Source of the DNA: Thalassobaculum sp965228445
Lineage (GTDB): Bacteria; Pseudomonadota; Alphaproteobacteria; Thalassobaculales; Thalassobaculaceae
Length of the DNA stretch: 64,000 nt
Direction: 5' to 3'
Assembly: GCA_965228445.1 (NCBI GenBank)
Contig: OZ245813.1
Span: 3,906,001 to 3,970,000 of the forward strand
Shown: positions 43,702 through 52,648 of the stretch, piece by piece
Numbering within the stretch: position 1 is the first letter of the stretch
How the letters are laid out: every line of letters starts with the position of its first letter
Notes under the pieces: model-generated
What the model saw: only the letters and a program-made list of their open reading frames with translations
What the model was told of the DNA's origin: nothing
Databases searched by the model: none
Made by a program: the position numbers and the translations under genes

Positions 43702-45018
43702 TCAGCCCGGCATCGTTTCCGCGAGCCAGGTATGCAGGGTCGTCCAGGCCCGGCTCGGCGCGCCGGCGCTGACCACCATGCCGATATGGCCGAGCGCGAC
43801 ATCGGCGCGGGTGGCGTTCGGCAGGCGGTCGGCCAGGGAGCGGGCCGAGGCGGGCGGGACGATGCGGTCGCGCGCCGGGATCATGGCGAGGGCCGGCACC
43901 GTCACCTGTTCCGGAATAACCGTCCGCCCGGCAATCCGCCAGTCCCCGATTGCAGGGGTGTTGCGGCCGTACCAGTCGAACAGCGCCTCCCGGGCCACCG
44001 GGGCGGCCAGTGGCACGCCGTCGTTCAGCCAGTCCTCCAGGGCGACGAACTCGGCCGCCTCCGGGGCGCTGGCATCGGTCTCGCCGAACCGCAGGAACTT
44101 GTTGATCACCAGCAGCGGGTCGAGGGCGAAGAACAGCGCCTGGATCCAGTCGGTCGGCAGCCAGCCCAGGGTCTCGATGGTGCCGGCCATCCAGGGTTCG
44201 GCCATCGGCAGGGAGGCGGCGATCGGCGGCGCGTCGGCGGCGAAGTCAAAGGGGGTGGCGAGCAGCAGCAGGCCGGCGATGTCGCGCGGCCGGCGCTGGG
44301 CCAACGCCAGGGTCAGCAGGCCGCCCATGCAGTAGCCGAGCAGGGCGGGCCGGGTGCCGGTGACGGTGAGCACCGCCTCCAGGGCAGCCTCCAGCCGACC
44401 GGCGACATAGTCGGTCAGCGCGAACCGTCGCTCCGCCTCGCCGGGAAAGCCCCAGTCGACGAGAAACGGCCGGTACCCCCGCCGTGCCAGGTCGCGCAGG
44501 AGCGAGCGCTCTTCCGTGAGGTCGAGCACGTAGCCGCGGTTCACCAGGGAGGGCACGACCAGGATCGGAATGCCGCCCGGTGTCGCGCCCGGCACCGTGC
44601 CGTAGTCCAGCAGCAGGGTGCATCCGTCCTTCCAGCACACCGCCGGTTCGGCGACGGAGCGCCGGTAGGGATGGTGGCGATAGCGCTCGATGCCCGACAG
44701 GAAGCGGTCGAGGCGCCGGCGCACCTCCGCCTCCATCGCGGTCTCGAAGCTCTCCGGCGCCGGGGCGGGACTACGACCGGCGGCCGCTGCGGCCCTTGCC
44801 GCCTCCAGGGCGTCGAGCTGGCTCTTCAGGCTCGCCGCCGTCTCGCTCAAGCCGGGCTTCCAGTCGAGCGATCCGTTCTTCCAGGCGACGGAGCTCGCGT
44901 AGGATGAGAGCCAGGTCGTCGCCGCCGCGCTCAGATACAGGGGCAGCGGGCGCGGCCCCGGCCGTGGGGCGCCCGCGCTCGAAGGATTGCTGCCGTTGCT
45001 GTCCGCCGCCGCCGTCAT
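43702..45018 (-). CDS. PHA synthase-like alpha/beta hydrolase
   Basis: This 438-residue protein of the PhaC-type alpha/beta fold has its nucleophile cysteine C230 in LLGYCMGGLL, the lipase-like box with Cys that marks PHA synthases, plus D384 in PARDRIVPP and H411 in ALGHIGMVV. It is shorter than class I PhaC and recalls class III. The start is taken at the ATG 45018, giving MTAAADSNGS and a segment PRPLPLYLSAAATTWLSSYA I recall from relatives. Codon third positions in this frame stay strongly G/C there. It then overlaps the PhaE-like gene by about 250 bases. A later start (around 44720-44735) would avoid the overlap. Confidence 0.78.
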   Translation of the reverse strand: MTAAADSNGSNPSSAGAPRPGPRPLPLYLSAAATTWLSSYASSVAWKNGSLDWKPGLSETAASLKSQLDALEAARAAAAAGRSPAPAPESFETAMEAEVRRRLDRFLSGIERYRHHPYRRSVAEPAVCWKDGCTLLLDYGTVPGATPGGIPILVVPSLVNRGYVLDLTEERSLLRDLARRGYRPFLVDWGFPGEAERRFALTDYVAGRLEAALEAVLTVTGTRPALLGYCMGGLLTLALAQRRPRDIAGLLLLATPFDFAADAPPIAASLPMAEPWMAGTIETLGWLPTDWIQALFFALDPLLVINKFLRFGETDASAPEAAEFVALEDWLNDGVPLAAPVAREALFDWYGRNTPAIGDWRIAGRTVIPEQVTVPALAMIPARDRIVPPASARSLADRLPNATRADVALGHIGMVVSAGAPSRAWTTLHTWLAETMPG

Positions 45019-45271
45019 GGCCGGCACTATAGGCCGATGCGGGCCTGGATGAAGAGGGGGCGTAGCCCGGCTGCAGCCCGTCCGCCATCGGTCGCGCCGC
45101 CGGCTGGGCGCAGCCCTGGCCGGTCCACAGCGCGGTCCAGCGGCGCACCGCATCCGCGACCTCCGGATCGGTGGCCATGGCCTGCACCTGGGACTGCCAC
45201 AGATCGAGGAACCGGCGTGCGAGATCGCCCGCGTCGGGCGGCGGTGCGGAGCTGTCGGAGGAATCGTTCAT
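44771..45271 (-). CDS. PhaE-like small accessory protein
   Basis: This 166-residue hydrophilic protein begins with a helix DLARRFLDLWQSQVQAMATD similar to PhaE-type PHA-synthase partners. It has a low-complexity middle, then a C-terminal coiled coil (ILRELRRLEERIARLEARLE) and a basic tail. The N-terminal half (45019-45271) is not overlapped and has normal coding character. Its 3' half shares DNA with the synthase-like gene in another frame. PhaE and PhaC are two subunits of class III synthases, so the pairing makes sense. The start could instead be the ATG at 45289. Confidence 0.6.
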   Translation of the reverse strand: MNDSSDSSAPPPDAGDLARRFLDLWQSQVQAMATDPEVADAVRRWTALWTGQGCAQPAARPMADGLQPGYAPSSSRPASAYSAGHDGGGGQQRQQSFERGRPTAGAAPAAPVSERGGDDLALILRELRRLEERIARLEARLERDGGEPEEPARRPGGGKGRSGRRS

Positions 45272-45500
45272 ATCACGCGGTCCGGTCATGGCGCCGGAGT
45301 ATCTCATGCCGCTTCCCGAGGGCCAAGCGCGGGGCCGGGTGCGCGACCATGTACCGCCGCAAAGTATGGCTATCGCGCCGCCGCACGTGGCAACGCCGGG
45401 AAATTGCACGGATTCCGGACATCATCGTTGCAAAGCACAAACGAGCGGCGCACTGTTAAAAGAAACGGTAAAAACTGAACCGAGGGTGGGACGGTACGCC

Positions 45501-46244
45501 ATGACGGATAGCTCCAAGACTGACGCCACCAAGAAAACGACCCGAGCCCCGGGCCGCAAGGCCGCCGCGGCAAAGGCGTCGACGGTCGGCCGGCGGTCGG
45601 ACGGGGAGGATGGTGCCGGCACCGCCGGGGCCGAAGCGATCACGATCAAGAAATACGCCAACCGGCGGCTCTACAACACGGCGACGAGCAGCTACGTCAC
45701 CCTCGACCACCTGTGTCAGATGGTGAAGGATGGCGTGGAGTTCGTGGTCTACGACGCCAAGACCGGCGAGGACATCACCCGTGCGGTGCTGACCCAGATC
45801 ATCGTCGAGGAGGAGGCCAAGGGGCAGAACCTGCTGCCGATCGGCTTCCTGCGCCAGCTCATCAGCTTCTACGGCGACAACCTGCAGATGGTGGTGCCGG
45901 GCTATCTGGAATCCTCCATGGCCGCCTTCGCCCAGAACCAGGAGCGGATGCGCAGCTACATGCAGGAGGCGTTCGGCGGCATGTACCCGTTCGGCTCGAT
46001 CGAGGACATGACCAAGCGCAACCTGACGATGCTGGAACAGGCGATGTCCATGTTCACGCCGCCGGCGGGCAAGGGGGCTGGTCCGAAGCCGGCGCCGTCC
46101 GGCGACGAGGCCGCCTCGGCCCCCTCCGGCGAGGATACGGCGGCCGCGGTGCGCCAGCTCCAGACCCAGCTCGAGACGCTGCAGCGGCAGCTGATGGAGC
46201 TCGGGACCAGCGGGCTGAGCAAGCGGGACAGCAACGAGTCCTAA
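45501..46244 (+). CDS. phaR: Polyhydroxyalkanoate synthesis regulator PhaR
   Basis: This 247-residue regulator binds PHA and DNA and controls phasin and granule genes. The PHB_acc_N domain is clear (ITIKKYANRRLYNTATSSYV, about residues 48-67), followed by PHB accumulation regulatory domains (LLPIGFLRQLISFYGDNLQM, about 115-134). It ends with an alanine/serine-rich linker and a coiled coil (VRQLQTQLETLQRQLMELG). The ATG at 45501 is chosen because family similarity begins near it and a G-rich ribosome site (GGGTGGGACGG) precedes it. It is divergent from the PhaE/PhaC-like pair, as in many PHA loci. Confidence 0.93.
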   Translation: MTDSSKTDATKKTTRAPGRKAAAAKASTVGRRSDGEDGAGTAGAEAITIKKYANRRLYNTATSSYVTLDHLCQMVKDGVEFVVYDAKTGEDITRAVLTQIIVEEEAKGQNLLPIGFLRQLISFYGDNLQMVVPGYLESSMAAFAQNQERMRSYMQEAFGGMYPFGSIEDMTKRNLTMLEQAMSMFTPPAGKGAGPKPAPSGDEAASAPSGEDTAAAVRQLQTQLETLQRQLMELGTSGLSKRDSNES

Positions 46245-46320
46245 AGGTGGTTAACGGCTGTTAAGGCCGTTGACCGACCCCTCACCCGACCGACCCGGTC
46301 GCGTTTGGCCGTGGTGACAT

Positions 46321-46350
46321 AGGCCGAGCCTTCTTCCGGCGGCTCGGCCT
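46321..46350 (+). terminator. Strong hairpin downstream of phaR
   Basis: AGGCCGAGCC (46321-46330) pairs perfectly with GGCTCGGCCT (46341-46350) around a 10-base loop, 77 bases after the phaR stop. It has no T run, so it is a probable but not certain terminator. Confidence 0.5.
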
Positions 46351-46392
46351 CATGCGTTTCACGGGCCTTGTTTCCTTCCCGCCCTCTCGCTT

Positions 46393-46800
46393 CTTCCCGG
46401 CCCTGTGCCGGGATCCAGGCGTCATGCTGACGGAACGCCGGAGATCGTTCTCGGACGTCACGGCGGCTCTACGCCTGGGCCCCGGCGCGAGGCCGGGGAG
46501 ACGGGGAAGGAGGCTGCGGCGGCGCGACCCTCCTGCGTCTTCCCGGCCCTGTGCCGGGACCCAGGCGTCATGCTGATGGAACGCCGGAGATTGTTCTCGG
46601 ACGTCACGGCCGCTCCTCACCTGGGCCCCGGCGCGAGGCCGGGGAGACTAGGAAGGAGGCTGCGGCGGCGCGACCCTTCCTCCGTCTTCCCGGCCCTGTG
46701 CCGGGATCCAGGGGTCATGCTGACGGAACGCTGGAGATCGTTCTCGGACGTCACGGCGGCTCCTCCCCTGGGTCCCGGCGCAAGGCCAAGGTGACGGGCG
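46393..46800. repeat. Three tandem ~146-bp palindromic repeats
   Basis: The block beginning CTTCCCGGCCCTGTGCCGGG starts at 46393, 46539 and 46686, giving periods of 146 and 147 bases; the third copy is incomplete. Each unit has a left arm (CCGGCCCTGTGCCGGGATCC) and a right arm (CCTGGGCCCCGGCGCGAGGC) that are imperfect inverted copies of each other, so each can fold into a large hairpin. It resembles clustered REP-like intergenic elements. It fills most of the 567-base gap 46245-46811, which otherwise has no gene. Confidence 0.85.
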
Positions 46801-46811
46801 CGACGAGCCCC

Positions 46812-47795
46812 TTATTTCAGCAGAATGTTGGTGATCTCGCGCAGCTGGGTGCGGGCGCGCAGGAGGTAGAAGCCCTGCACCGCCAGATGGCTCGGGAAGT
46901 AGGCGCCGTCCGGGGCGCCGTTCATCACCACCACCGGATCGAGAATGGCCGCCTGGTTCAGCGACTGCATCATCTGGTCCCAGGCCGGGCGGAGCTGGCG
47001 GTCCTTGATCACCCCGTCGAAATCGCGCCCCAGTTCCCGCAGCAGAACGGCGTAGCCGTAGAGCCGGCCCTTCACCCCGTAGAAGATGTCGTCGACCTTG
47101 GTGTCGACCAGCAGCGGACGCGGCTTGGCCAAGTGCTGGTCCAGGGTGGCGGAGGCCGAGCCCAGGTCGGAGGCGATCCGGTCGAGGGTGGCGATCAGGT
47201 TGTCGGAGCGGCGCTCGAAGATCGCCTGTCCGGAGGCCAGCCGGTCGTTGTAGGCCTTCAGAGCGCGGGAGGCCGCCCGGTACTGGGTCTCCGAGGCGGG
47301 GGTCGGCAGGAACGATGTGGACAGATCGAAGATCCACACATTGCCCGGGTACTTCAGCAGGCCCGCCGCCTTGTCGAGATCGGCATCCACCTCCGACGAG
47401 CCGCGGGTGCGGCCGATCTGGTCGGCCATCTCGATGGTGAAGCGCGACAGGGCGTAGATGATGCCCTGCTGGAAGTTCGGCGTGTTGTCGAGCAGGGCCG
47501 AGGGGTAGAAGAACGGATCGTTGGCCGTCCAGAAGTGGGTGTCCACCTCGCGATCGATCAGCGCCGCCGTCGCCGCGACCGCATGACTGCCGCCCTCCGG
47601 CTCGTTGATCGCCTGGAAGTTCGGGTCGTCGTCGATGCTGTGCATCACGAAGGCGCCGACCACGTAGTACAGCAGGACCAGCACCACCAGGACGACCAGC
47701 GAATAGCCGCTGATCCGGGCCAGGCCGCGGCTCGGCAGGAAGCGGCGTTTCGGGGCCGAGTACTCATCGTCCCAGTCGACTTCCGGTCGCGCCAT
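46812..47795 (-). CDS. DUF2333 family membrane-anchored protein
   Basis: This 327-residue protein has one N-terminal membrane anchor (YSLVVLVVLVLLYYVVGAFV, about residues 31-50) and a large periplasmic domain. DUF2333 hallmarks include VAATAALIDREVDTHFWTANDPFF, PNFQQGIIYALSRFTIEMAD and the C-terminal LRARTQLREITNILLK. Family function is unknown. The tandem repeat lies immediately downstream. It is on the same strand as the TIGR02302 gene upstream, with a gap of 176 bases. Confidence 0.85.
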   Translation of the reverse strand: MARPEVDWDDEYSAPKRRFLPSRGLARISGYSLVVLVVLVLLYYVVGAFVMHSIDDDPNFQAINEPEGGSHAVAATAALIDREVDTHFWTANDPFFYPSALLDNTPNFQQGIIYALSRFTIEMADQIGRTRGSSEVDADLDKAAGLLKYPGNVWIFDLSTSFLPTPASETQYRAASRALKAYNDRLASGQAIFERRSDNLIATLDRIASDLGSASATLDQHLAKPRPLLVDTKVDDIFYGVKGRLYGYAVLLRELGRDFDGVIKDRQLRPAWDQMMQSLNQAAILDPVVVMNGAPDGAYFPSHLAVQGFYLLRARTQLREITNILLK

Positions 47796-47971
47796 TTCCC
47801 TGCCCCTTCGCAGCTCTGTCCCATGTAACGGTTAAACACATAGGAAGCGCGACCGGTTCTGTCATCCTCGCGCGGCCCGTCGCGGGCGCGGCCCATCGAC
47901 ACGCCGGCCCTCCAACGCGCCGGCGCCCCATCTCGCTCGCGCCCCATCTCGGCGGCGGAACGACCGGCGGC

Positions 47972-50704
47972 TCAGAACCGCTTCAGCAGCCGATCGATAT
48001 AGTCCAGCTCCTGGGCCGGGCGGTCGCGCTCGCCCGATCGCCGGCGCAGCTCGTCGAAGATCCGCCGCGAGCGCAGCAGGTCGCTCTCCGCCGGCAGGCC
48101 GTGACGGGTGGTGCTGTCGGTGGCGTAGCCCTGGCTGTCCTCGCGGTCGTTGTTGAGCGGGTCGCGGATCTGACCGTCCTGGGCCCGGCCCTGGGCGCCG
48201 GGGGTGGGAGCCGCCCCGCCGCCGGCCTGCTGCTGTTGCTGCATGGCTTCCGAAAGCGCCTGGGCACCGTCCTGCAGGGCTTCGATGGCGTCGCCCTGGG
48301 GGCCGACCGCGTCGCCCGGCTGGTTCTGGCCGAGCGCGTCGCCGGCGCCCTTCATCGCCCGTTCGGCCTGGCCGAAGGGCTGCGGGATCTGCCCCATGCC
48401 CTCGCCGAGCTTGCGCATGAACTCGCCGAGCTGGCGGCGGAGCTGTTCCTGCATCTGGGCCAGCTGTTCGGAGGTCATGCCCTGCGGGGGACCGTCGCGG
48501 CCCTGCTGACCCTGGCCCGGCTGTCCCTGCCCAGGTTGACCCTGGCCGGGACGGTTCTGGCCTTGCTGACCCGGCTGCATCTGGCCGGGCTGCTGCCCCG
48601 GCTGGCTGCCGAAGGGCTGTTGGCCGAGGTTGTTCTGGCCGCGGTTGCCGAACTGCTCCTCGCCCTGCTGGTGGTTCTTGAAGGTCTCGTCCATCAGCCG
48701 CTGCTGCTGCTCGGCGAGGTCCTGAAGCTGGCGCATCATCTCGCGGGCGGCGAGCTGTTCCGGCGACATCATCTGCGGCCGGCCGGCGCGCAGGTTCTCC
48801 ATCAGTTCGCGGAGCTGCGACAGCATCTCGCGCGCCGCGTCCTTGGCCCCGGCCTGGGCCATCTGGCGGGCCCGCTCCAGCATGTCCATCAGGTCCTGGC
48901 GCTCGATGACCCGGTTGGGGTCGACCGGCTCCATCTGCTCGGCGTTCTGCTCGCCGTTGCGCATCATCTCCTGCATCTGCTCGGCCATGGCCTGCAGCAT
49001 CTTGTCGATGGCCTGGCGCATCTCGTCGAGCAGCTTGTTCAGCTCGGCATCGTCGACGCTGTCCTGGGCCAGCAGGTCCATCAGCTTGCGCTCGATCTCC
49101 CGCAGCTCCCGCTCGGCCAGGGACAGCTCGCCGTCCTCGACCCGCAGGGCGGTGTCCCAGAGCAGCTTCTGCACCGCGTCGATCATCTCCGGACCTTCGT
49201 CGTTCAGGACGAGGCGTCCGGCGGCGGTGCGCAGGGCGAGGAAGGTGACGATGTCCTCGTAGTAGTGGTGCGGCCGCACGGCGATCGACATCAGCACCTG
49301 GGCGATGTCGTCCTTCTCGGCCGGCTCGGTGGTCAGCCGCTTGCGCTGCTCGATGATCGCCTGGGCGACCGGATGGGTGAACTGGCGCTCCGGCAGGATG
49401 AAGGTCACCGGCTCGCTGACACCCTCCTGACCGATGGCGTCGCGGGCGATCAGGGTGATCCGCACCGGCTGGCCGGCCCAGGGATGCGGGGTGAGGTCGT
49501 GATAATCCTTGGCGTCGACCGCCTCGGGCGCGGCGCCGGGCAGCGACAGGGGCAGAACGATCGGTTCGTCGCTCGCGACCTCCGCGCTGCTGTTCAGCCG
49601 GTCGATCCGGGCCTCGACGGCGGTCAGGCCGTAATCGTCCGACGCCGCGAAATGGATCATCAGCGCCGCCCGTTCGGTCGCCGCCGGCGGCTCGGCCATG
49701 GCGACGGTCGGCTTCAGGTCGGGCACGACCGTGATGGTCCAGCCGGCGAGCTCCTCGCCGTCCTGGCGGATGGCCAGCGCGGTACCGGTCTCGATCGGCT
49801 TCTCGATCTGGTGGGCGCGGGTGCCGACCGTCTCGAACGCCAGCAGCGTTTCCGTGGCCTGCTCGCCGTCGCCGTCGGTCACCGCCAGTTCCGGTGTCTC
49901 CTCGCCGCCGTTCACCTTGGCCAGCAGCACCGACCCGACCGGGACCGCCAGCCGCTCGGGGGCGGCCGGTTCTGCCGGAGAGGCGGCGCCGGACTGGCCG
50001 CCCTGCTGCCCGGCGGCGCGGGCCAACAGCATCGGCACGCGGCCGGTATAGGCCGGCGGATTGATCCACACGTCCAAGGTCGGCGGGGCCGAGGCATAGG
50101 GCGAACGCAGGTCGGGCTGGAAGGCGAGCGCGATCCGCTGGCCCGGGTTGCCGGCGGCGATCGCCAGACCCAGGACGAGGGCGAGGGCGAGCCCGGCGCG
50201 CAGGCCGAACCGGTCGAGCCGCGCCATGGTCGGCTCCGGCGGCGCGACCTTGAGGCCCTTGAGCCGGGCGGCCTCGCGCTTCAGATGGGCGCGCCAGATC
50301 GCCAGACCCATATAGTTGGCTTCGTCGGCCGGCCGGTCCGCGAGGCTGCTGAGCGGGCGGTGGGACAGGCCGCTGTCCCGTTCGAGCCGGCGCACGGCAT
50401 CCTGGTGGGTCGCCGGCCGCCAGCGCAGCGCGCCGCGCCGCAGGCTCCACAGGAAGGCGGCGCCGAGGACGAGCAGCAGTGCCAGATGGCCCCAGCCATA
50501 GGTCAGGTCGCCGATCCAGTGCGGCACACCGATCAGGGCGAGGGCGATGAACAGGGCGGCGATGACGATCGGCGGCCACAGGGACGGCCATACCCGTTCC
50601 CATCCCAGGACGGCCTTCGTCAGGGCGAGCTTGACGGCGAGGGGGCGGCTGGCGTCGCCATGCTCCCTGGACGTCGACCGGTCCGGCGTCTGCGGGTTAC
50701 GCAC
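47972..50704 (-). CDS. TIGR02302/DUF4175 family membrane protein
   Basis: This protein of about 910 residues has three predicted N-terminal membrane helices: two close together (WPPIVIAALFIALALIGVPHW, LALLLVLGAAFLWSL) and a third near residue 160-180 (LRAGLALALVLGLAIAAG). A large extracytoplasmic part follows with YASAPPTLDVWINPPAYTGR. The C-terminal 350 residues are methionine/glutamine-rich helices and a low-complexity stretch of PGQ repeats. This architecture is typical of alphaproteobacterial TIGR02302 proteins, whose function is unknown. The GTG at 50704 has GGAGA upstream; a longer form from 50824 is less likely. Confidence 0.85.
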   Translation of the reverse strand: MRNPQTPDRSTSREHGDASRPLAVKLALTKAVLGWERVWPSLWPPIVIAALFIALALIGVPHWIGDLTYGWGHLALLLVLGAAFLWSLRRGALRWRPATHQDAVRRLERDSGLSHRPLSSLADRPADEANYMGLAIWRAHLKREAARLKGLKVAPPEPTMARLDRFGLRAGLALALVLGLAIAAGNPGQRIALAFQPDLRSPYASAPPTLDVWINPPAYTGRVPMLLARAAGQQGGQSGAASPAEPAAPERLAVPVGSVLLAKVNGGEETPELAVTDGDGEQATETLLAFETVGTRAHQIEKPIETGTALAIRQDGEELAGWTITVVPDLKPTVAMAEPPAATERAALMIHFAASDDYGLTAVEARIDRLNSSAEVASDEPIVLPLSLPGAAPEAVDAKDYHDLTPHPWAGQPVRITLIARDAIGQEGVSEPVTFILPERQFTHPVAQAIIEQRKRLTTEPAEKDDIAQVLMSIAVRPHHYYEDIVTFLALRTAAGRLVLNDEGPEMIDAVQKLLWDTALRVEDGELSLAERELREIERKLMDLLAQDSVDDAELNKLLDEMRQAIDKMLQAMAEQMQEMMRNGEQNAEQMEPVDPNRVIERQDLMDMLERARQMAQAGAKDAAREMLSQLRELMENLRAGRPQMMSPEQLAAREMMRQLQDLAEQQQRLMDETFKNHQQGEEQFGNRGQNNLGQQPFGSQPGQQPGQMQPGQQGQNRPGQGQPGQGQPGQGQQGRDGPPQGMTSEQLAQMQEQLRRQLGEFMRKLGEGMGQIPQPFGQAERAMKGAGDALGQNQPGDAVGPQGDAIEALQDGAQALSEAMQQQQQAGGGAAPTPGAQGRAQDGQIRDPLNNDREDSQGYATDSTTRHGLPAESDLLRSRRIFDELRRRSGERDRPAQELDYIDRLLKRF

Positions 50705-50923
50705 CACGGGTCTCCACCATCGTCGGGGCGTCCGGTGCGCCGGCGGCTTCTCCCGGCCGGCACGATGGTGCTCTGGCCGGAACCCGCTCCGAAACGACCG
50801 CCATACCGGGCGCCGATCCATCAAGTGTTGGTCGGCAGCCGGGGGTGGTCAAGTCCCGGCGGGGCGATTCAAGCGGATGTGTTCGGTTGGGGCAGGGAGG
50901 AAAGCTCTTCTCATCCTCCTCTA

Positions 50924-51035
50924 ACACTCCCCGGGCTTGTTCCGGGGCAGGGCTGACGCGCCGACGAGCCTCACCGGATATCGTCAGGCGCCCATCCCGG
51001 TTGTCACCTTGCCCCGGAACAAGCCCGGGGAGTGT
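50924..51035. repeat. 26-bp perfect inverted repeat, 60-bp spacer
   Basis: The 26 bases at 50924-50949 (beginning ACACTCCCCGGGCTTG) are the exact reverse complement of 51010-51035. The arm shares CACTCCCCGG and TTCCGGGG with the short palindrome at 56609-56635, so both belong to one dispersed family. It lies in the 357-base gap 50705-51061 between two genes. That gap has no supported gene. It is not flanked by a visible target duplication. Confidence 0.85.
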
Positions 51036-51061
51036 GAGAACAGACAGACGTGGGTGCGTCG

Positions 51062-51226
51062 CTACTCCACCAGCACCTTGGTCTTCGTCTGCACCGGGTA
51101 GTTGCGCGGGTGGGTGGAGGGGCGGTCCTTCGGCGGGTTGGGGTCGCCGCGCTTGCCGCAGGCGGCGAGGCCGCTGACCGCCAGGGCGGCGACCGTCAGG
51201 AGCAGGGTCCGGCGTGTCTCGTCCAT
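51062..51226 (-). CDS. Small lipoprotein, LptM-like
   Basis: This 54-residue lipoprotein has an N-terminal hydrophobic segment (LLLTVAALAVSG) ending in the lipobox LAAC (Cys23), followed by GKRGDPNPPKDRP, the signature of the LptM/YifL family. LptM assists LptD maturation in LPS transport. The ATG at 51226 is preceded by GGAGGG; an ATG two codons earlier is also possible. It follows argH by 15 bases on the same strand, the usual position for this gene. Confidence 0.85.
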   Translation of the reverse strand: MDETRRTLLLTVAALAVSGLAACGKRGDPNPPKDRPSTHPRNYPVQTKTKVLVE

Positions 51227-51241
51227 CCTCATCCCTCCGTC

Positions 51242-52648
51242 TCAGGAACCGGTGTCCAGGAAGCGCTTGCGGGCCTCTTCGACCTGCTCGCGGACCCGCA
51301 CCGGTGCCGTGCCGCCGTAGCTGGTGCGGGCGTTCAGCGACGCTTCGACCGACAGCACCTCGTAGATCCGATCGTCGATCGCCGGGTTGATCTCGCGCAG
51401 CACGTCGATCGGCAGGTCCTCAAGTCCGCAGCCGCGCTCCTCGGCGGCCTTCACCGCCCGGCCGGTCACGTGGTGGGCGTCGCGGAACGGCATGCCGGTC
51501 TCGCGCACCAGCCAGTCGGCCAGGTCGGTCGCGGTCGGGAAGCCGGCGACGACCGCCTTGCGCATGGAGTCCGGGTTGGCCTGCAGGTCGCGGATCATGC
51601 CGGTGGTGCAGGCGATGCAGAGGCCGAGGTTGTCGACCGCGTCGAAGCACGGCTCCTTGTCCTCCTGCATGTCCTTGCCATAGGCCAGCGGCAGGCCCTT
51701 GAGCACGATGGCGGTGCCGGTGAAGGCGGCGAGGATGCGGCCCGCCTTGCCCTTCACCAGCTCCGCACCGTCCGGGTTCTTCTTCTGCGGCATGATCGAG
51801 CTGCCGGTGGTGAAGGCGTCGGACAGCTTCACGAAGCGGAACTGCGGCGTGGTCCAGATGATCAGCTCTTCGGCCAGACGCGACAGATGCACGGCGCAGA
51901 TCCCGGCCGCCGCCAGCACCTCCATCACGAAGTCGCGATCGGAGACGGCGTCCAGGGAGTTCGCCGCCGGCCGGTCGAAACCGAGCTTGGCCGCCGTCAT
52001 GTGCCGGTCGATCGGGAACGGCGTGCCGGCCAGGGCGGCGGCGCCGAGCGGGCTCTCGTTGAGCCGCTTGCGGGCGTCGGCCAGGCGCGAGCGGTCGCGG
52101 CCGATCATCTCCACATAGGCCAGCAGGTGATGGCCGAAGGTGACCGGCTGGGCCGGCTGCAGGTGGGTGAAGCCGGGCATGATGGTCTCGGCGTGCCGGT
52201 CGGCCTGCTCGATCAATGCTGCCTGCAGGTCCTTCAGCTCGGCCTCCAGGGCGTCGATGGCGCCCCGGGTCCACAGCTTCATGTCGAGCGCGATCTGGTC
52301 GTTGCGCGAGCGCCCGGTATGCAGCCGGCCGGCCGCGTCGCCGATCTTCTCGCGCAGCCGGTTCTCGACGTTCAGGTGGATATCCTCCAATGCGCGCGAA
52401 AAATTGAACGAGCCGGACTCGATCTCGCCCCAGATGTCGTCTAGACCCTGGGCGATCGCCGCCCCATCTTCGGCGGTGATGATGCCCTGGGCAGTCAGCA
52501 TCTCGGCATGCGCCTTGGAGCCCAGGATGTCCTCGCGCCACAGACGGCGGTCGAAATCGATGGACGGGTTGATCCGCTCCATGGCTTCCGCCGGCCCGGC
52601 GGCAAAGCGGCCGCCCCACATCGTGTTCGCAGAAGAAGGTTCGGTCAT
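51242..52648 (-). CDS. argH: Argininosuccinate lyase
   Basis: This 468-residue enzyme splits argininosuccinate to arginine and fumarate in the cytoplasm. Signatures: MWGGRFAAGPAEAMERINPS at the start, HTGRSRNDQIALD, HLQPAQPVTFGHHLLAY and the fumarase/aspartase signature GSSIMPQKKNPDGAEL. The start is the ATG whose complement is 52646-52648. This codon overlaps the ATG of the divergent thioredoxin-like gene by two bases. A weak GAGAA lies upstream. The lipoprotein gene follows. Confidence 0.96.
   Translation of the reverse strand: MTEPSSANTMWGGRFAAGPAEAMERINPSIDFDRRLWREDILGSKAHAEMLTAQGIITAEDGAAIAQGLDDIWGEIESGSFNFSRALEDIHLNVENRLREKIGDAAGRLHTGRSRNDQIALDMKLWTRGAIDALEAELKDLQAALIEQADRHAETIMPGFTHLQPAQPVTFGHHLLAYVEMIGRDRSRLADARKRLNESPLGAAALAGTPFPIDRHMTAAKLGFDRPAANSLDAVSDRDFVMEVLAAAGICAVHLSRLAEELIIWTTPQFRFVKLSDAFTTGSSIMPQKKNPDGAELVKGKAGRILAAFTGTAIVLKGLPLAYGKDMQEDKEPCFDAVDNLGLCIACTTGMIRDLQANPDSMRKAVVAGFPTATDLADWLVRETGMPFRDAHHVTGRAVKAAEERGCGLEDLPIDVLREINPAIDDRIYEVLSVEASLNARTSYGGTAPVRVREQVEEARKRFLDTGS

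Noticed and set aside
46393..46800. CRISPR-like regular repeats
   Set aside because: Unit of ~146 bp with internal palindromes and no short constant repeat alternating with unique spacers; no cas genes.
48101..50956. 951-codon plus-strand frame
   Set aside because: Leucine-rich shadow of the TIGR02302 gene; low-complexity and no ribosome site.
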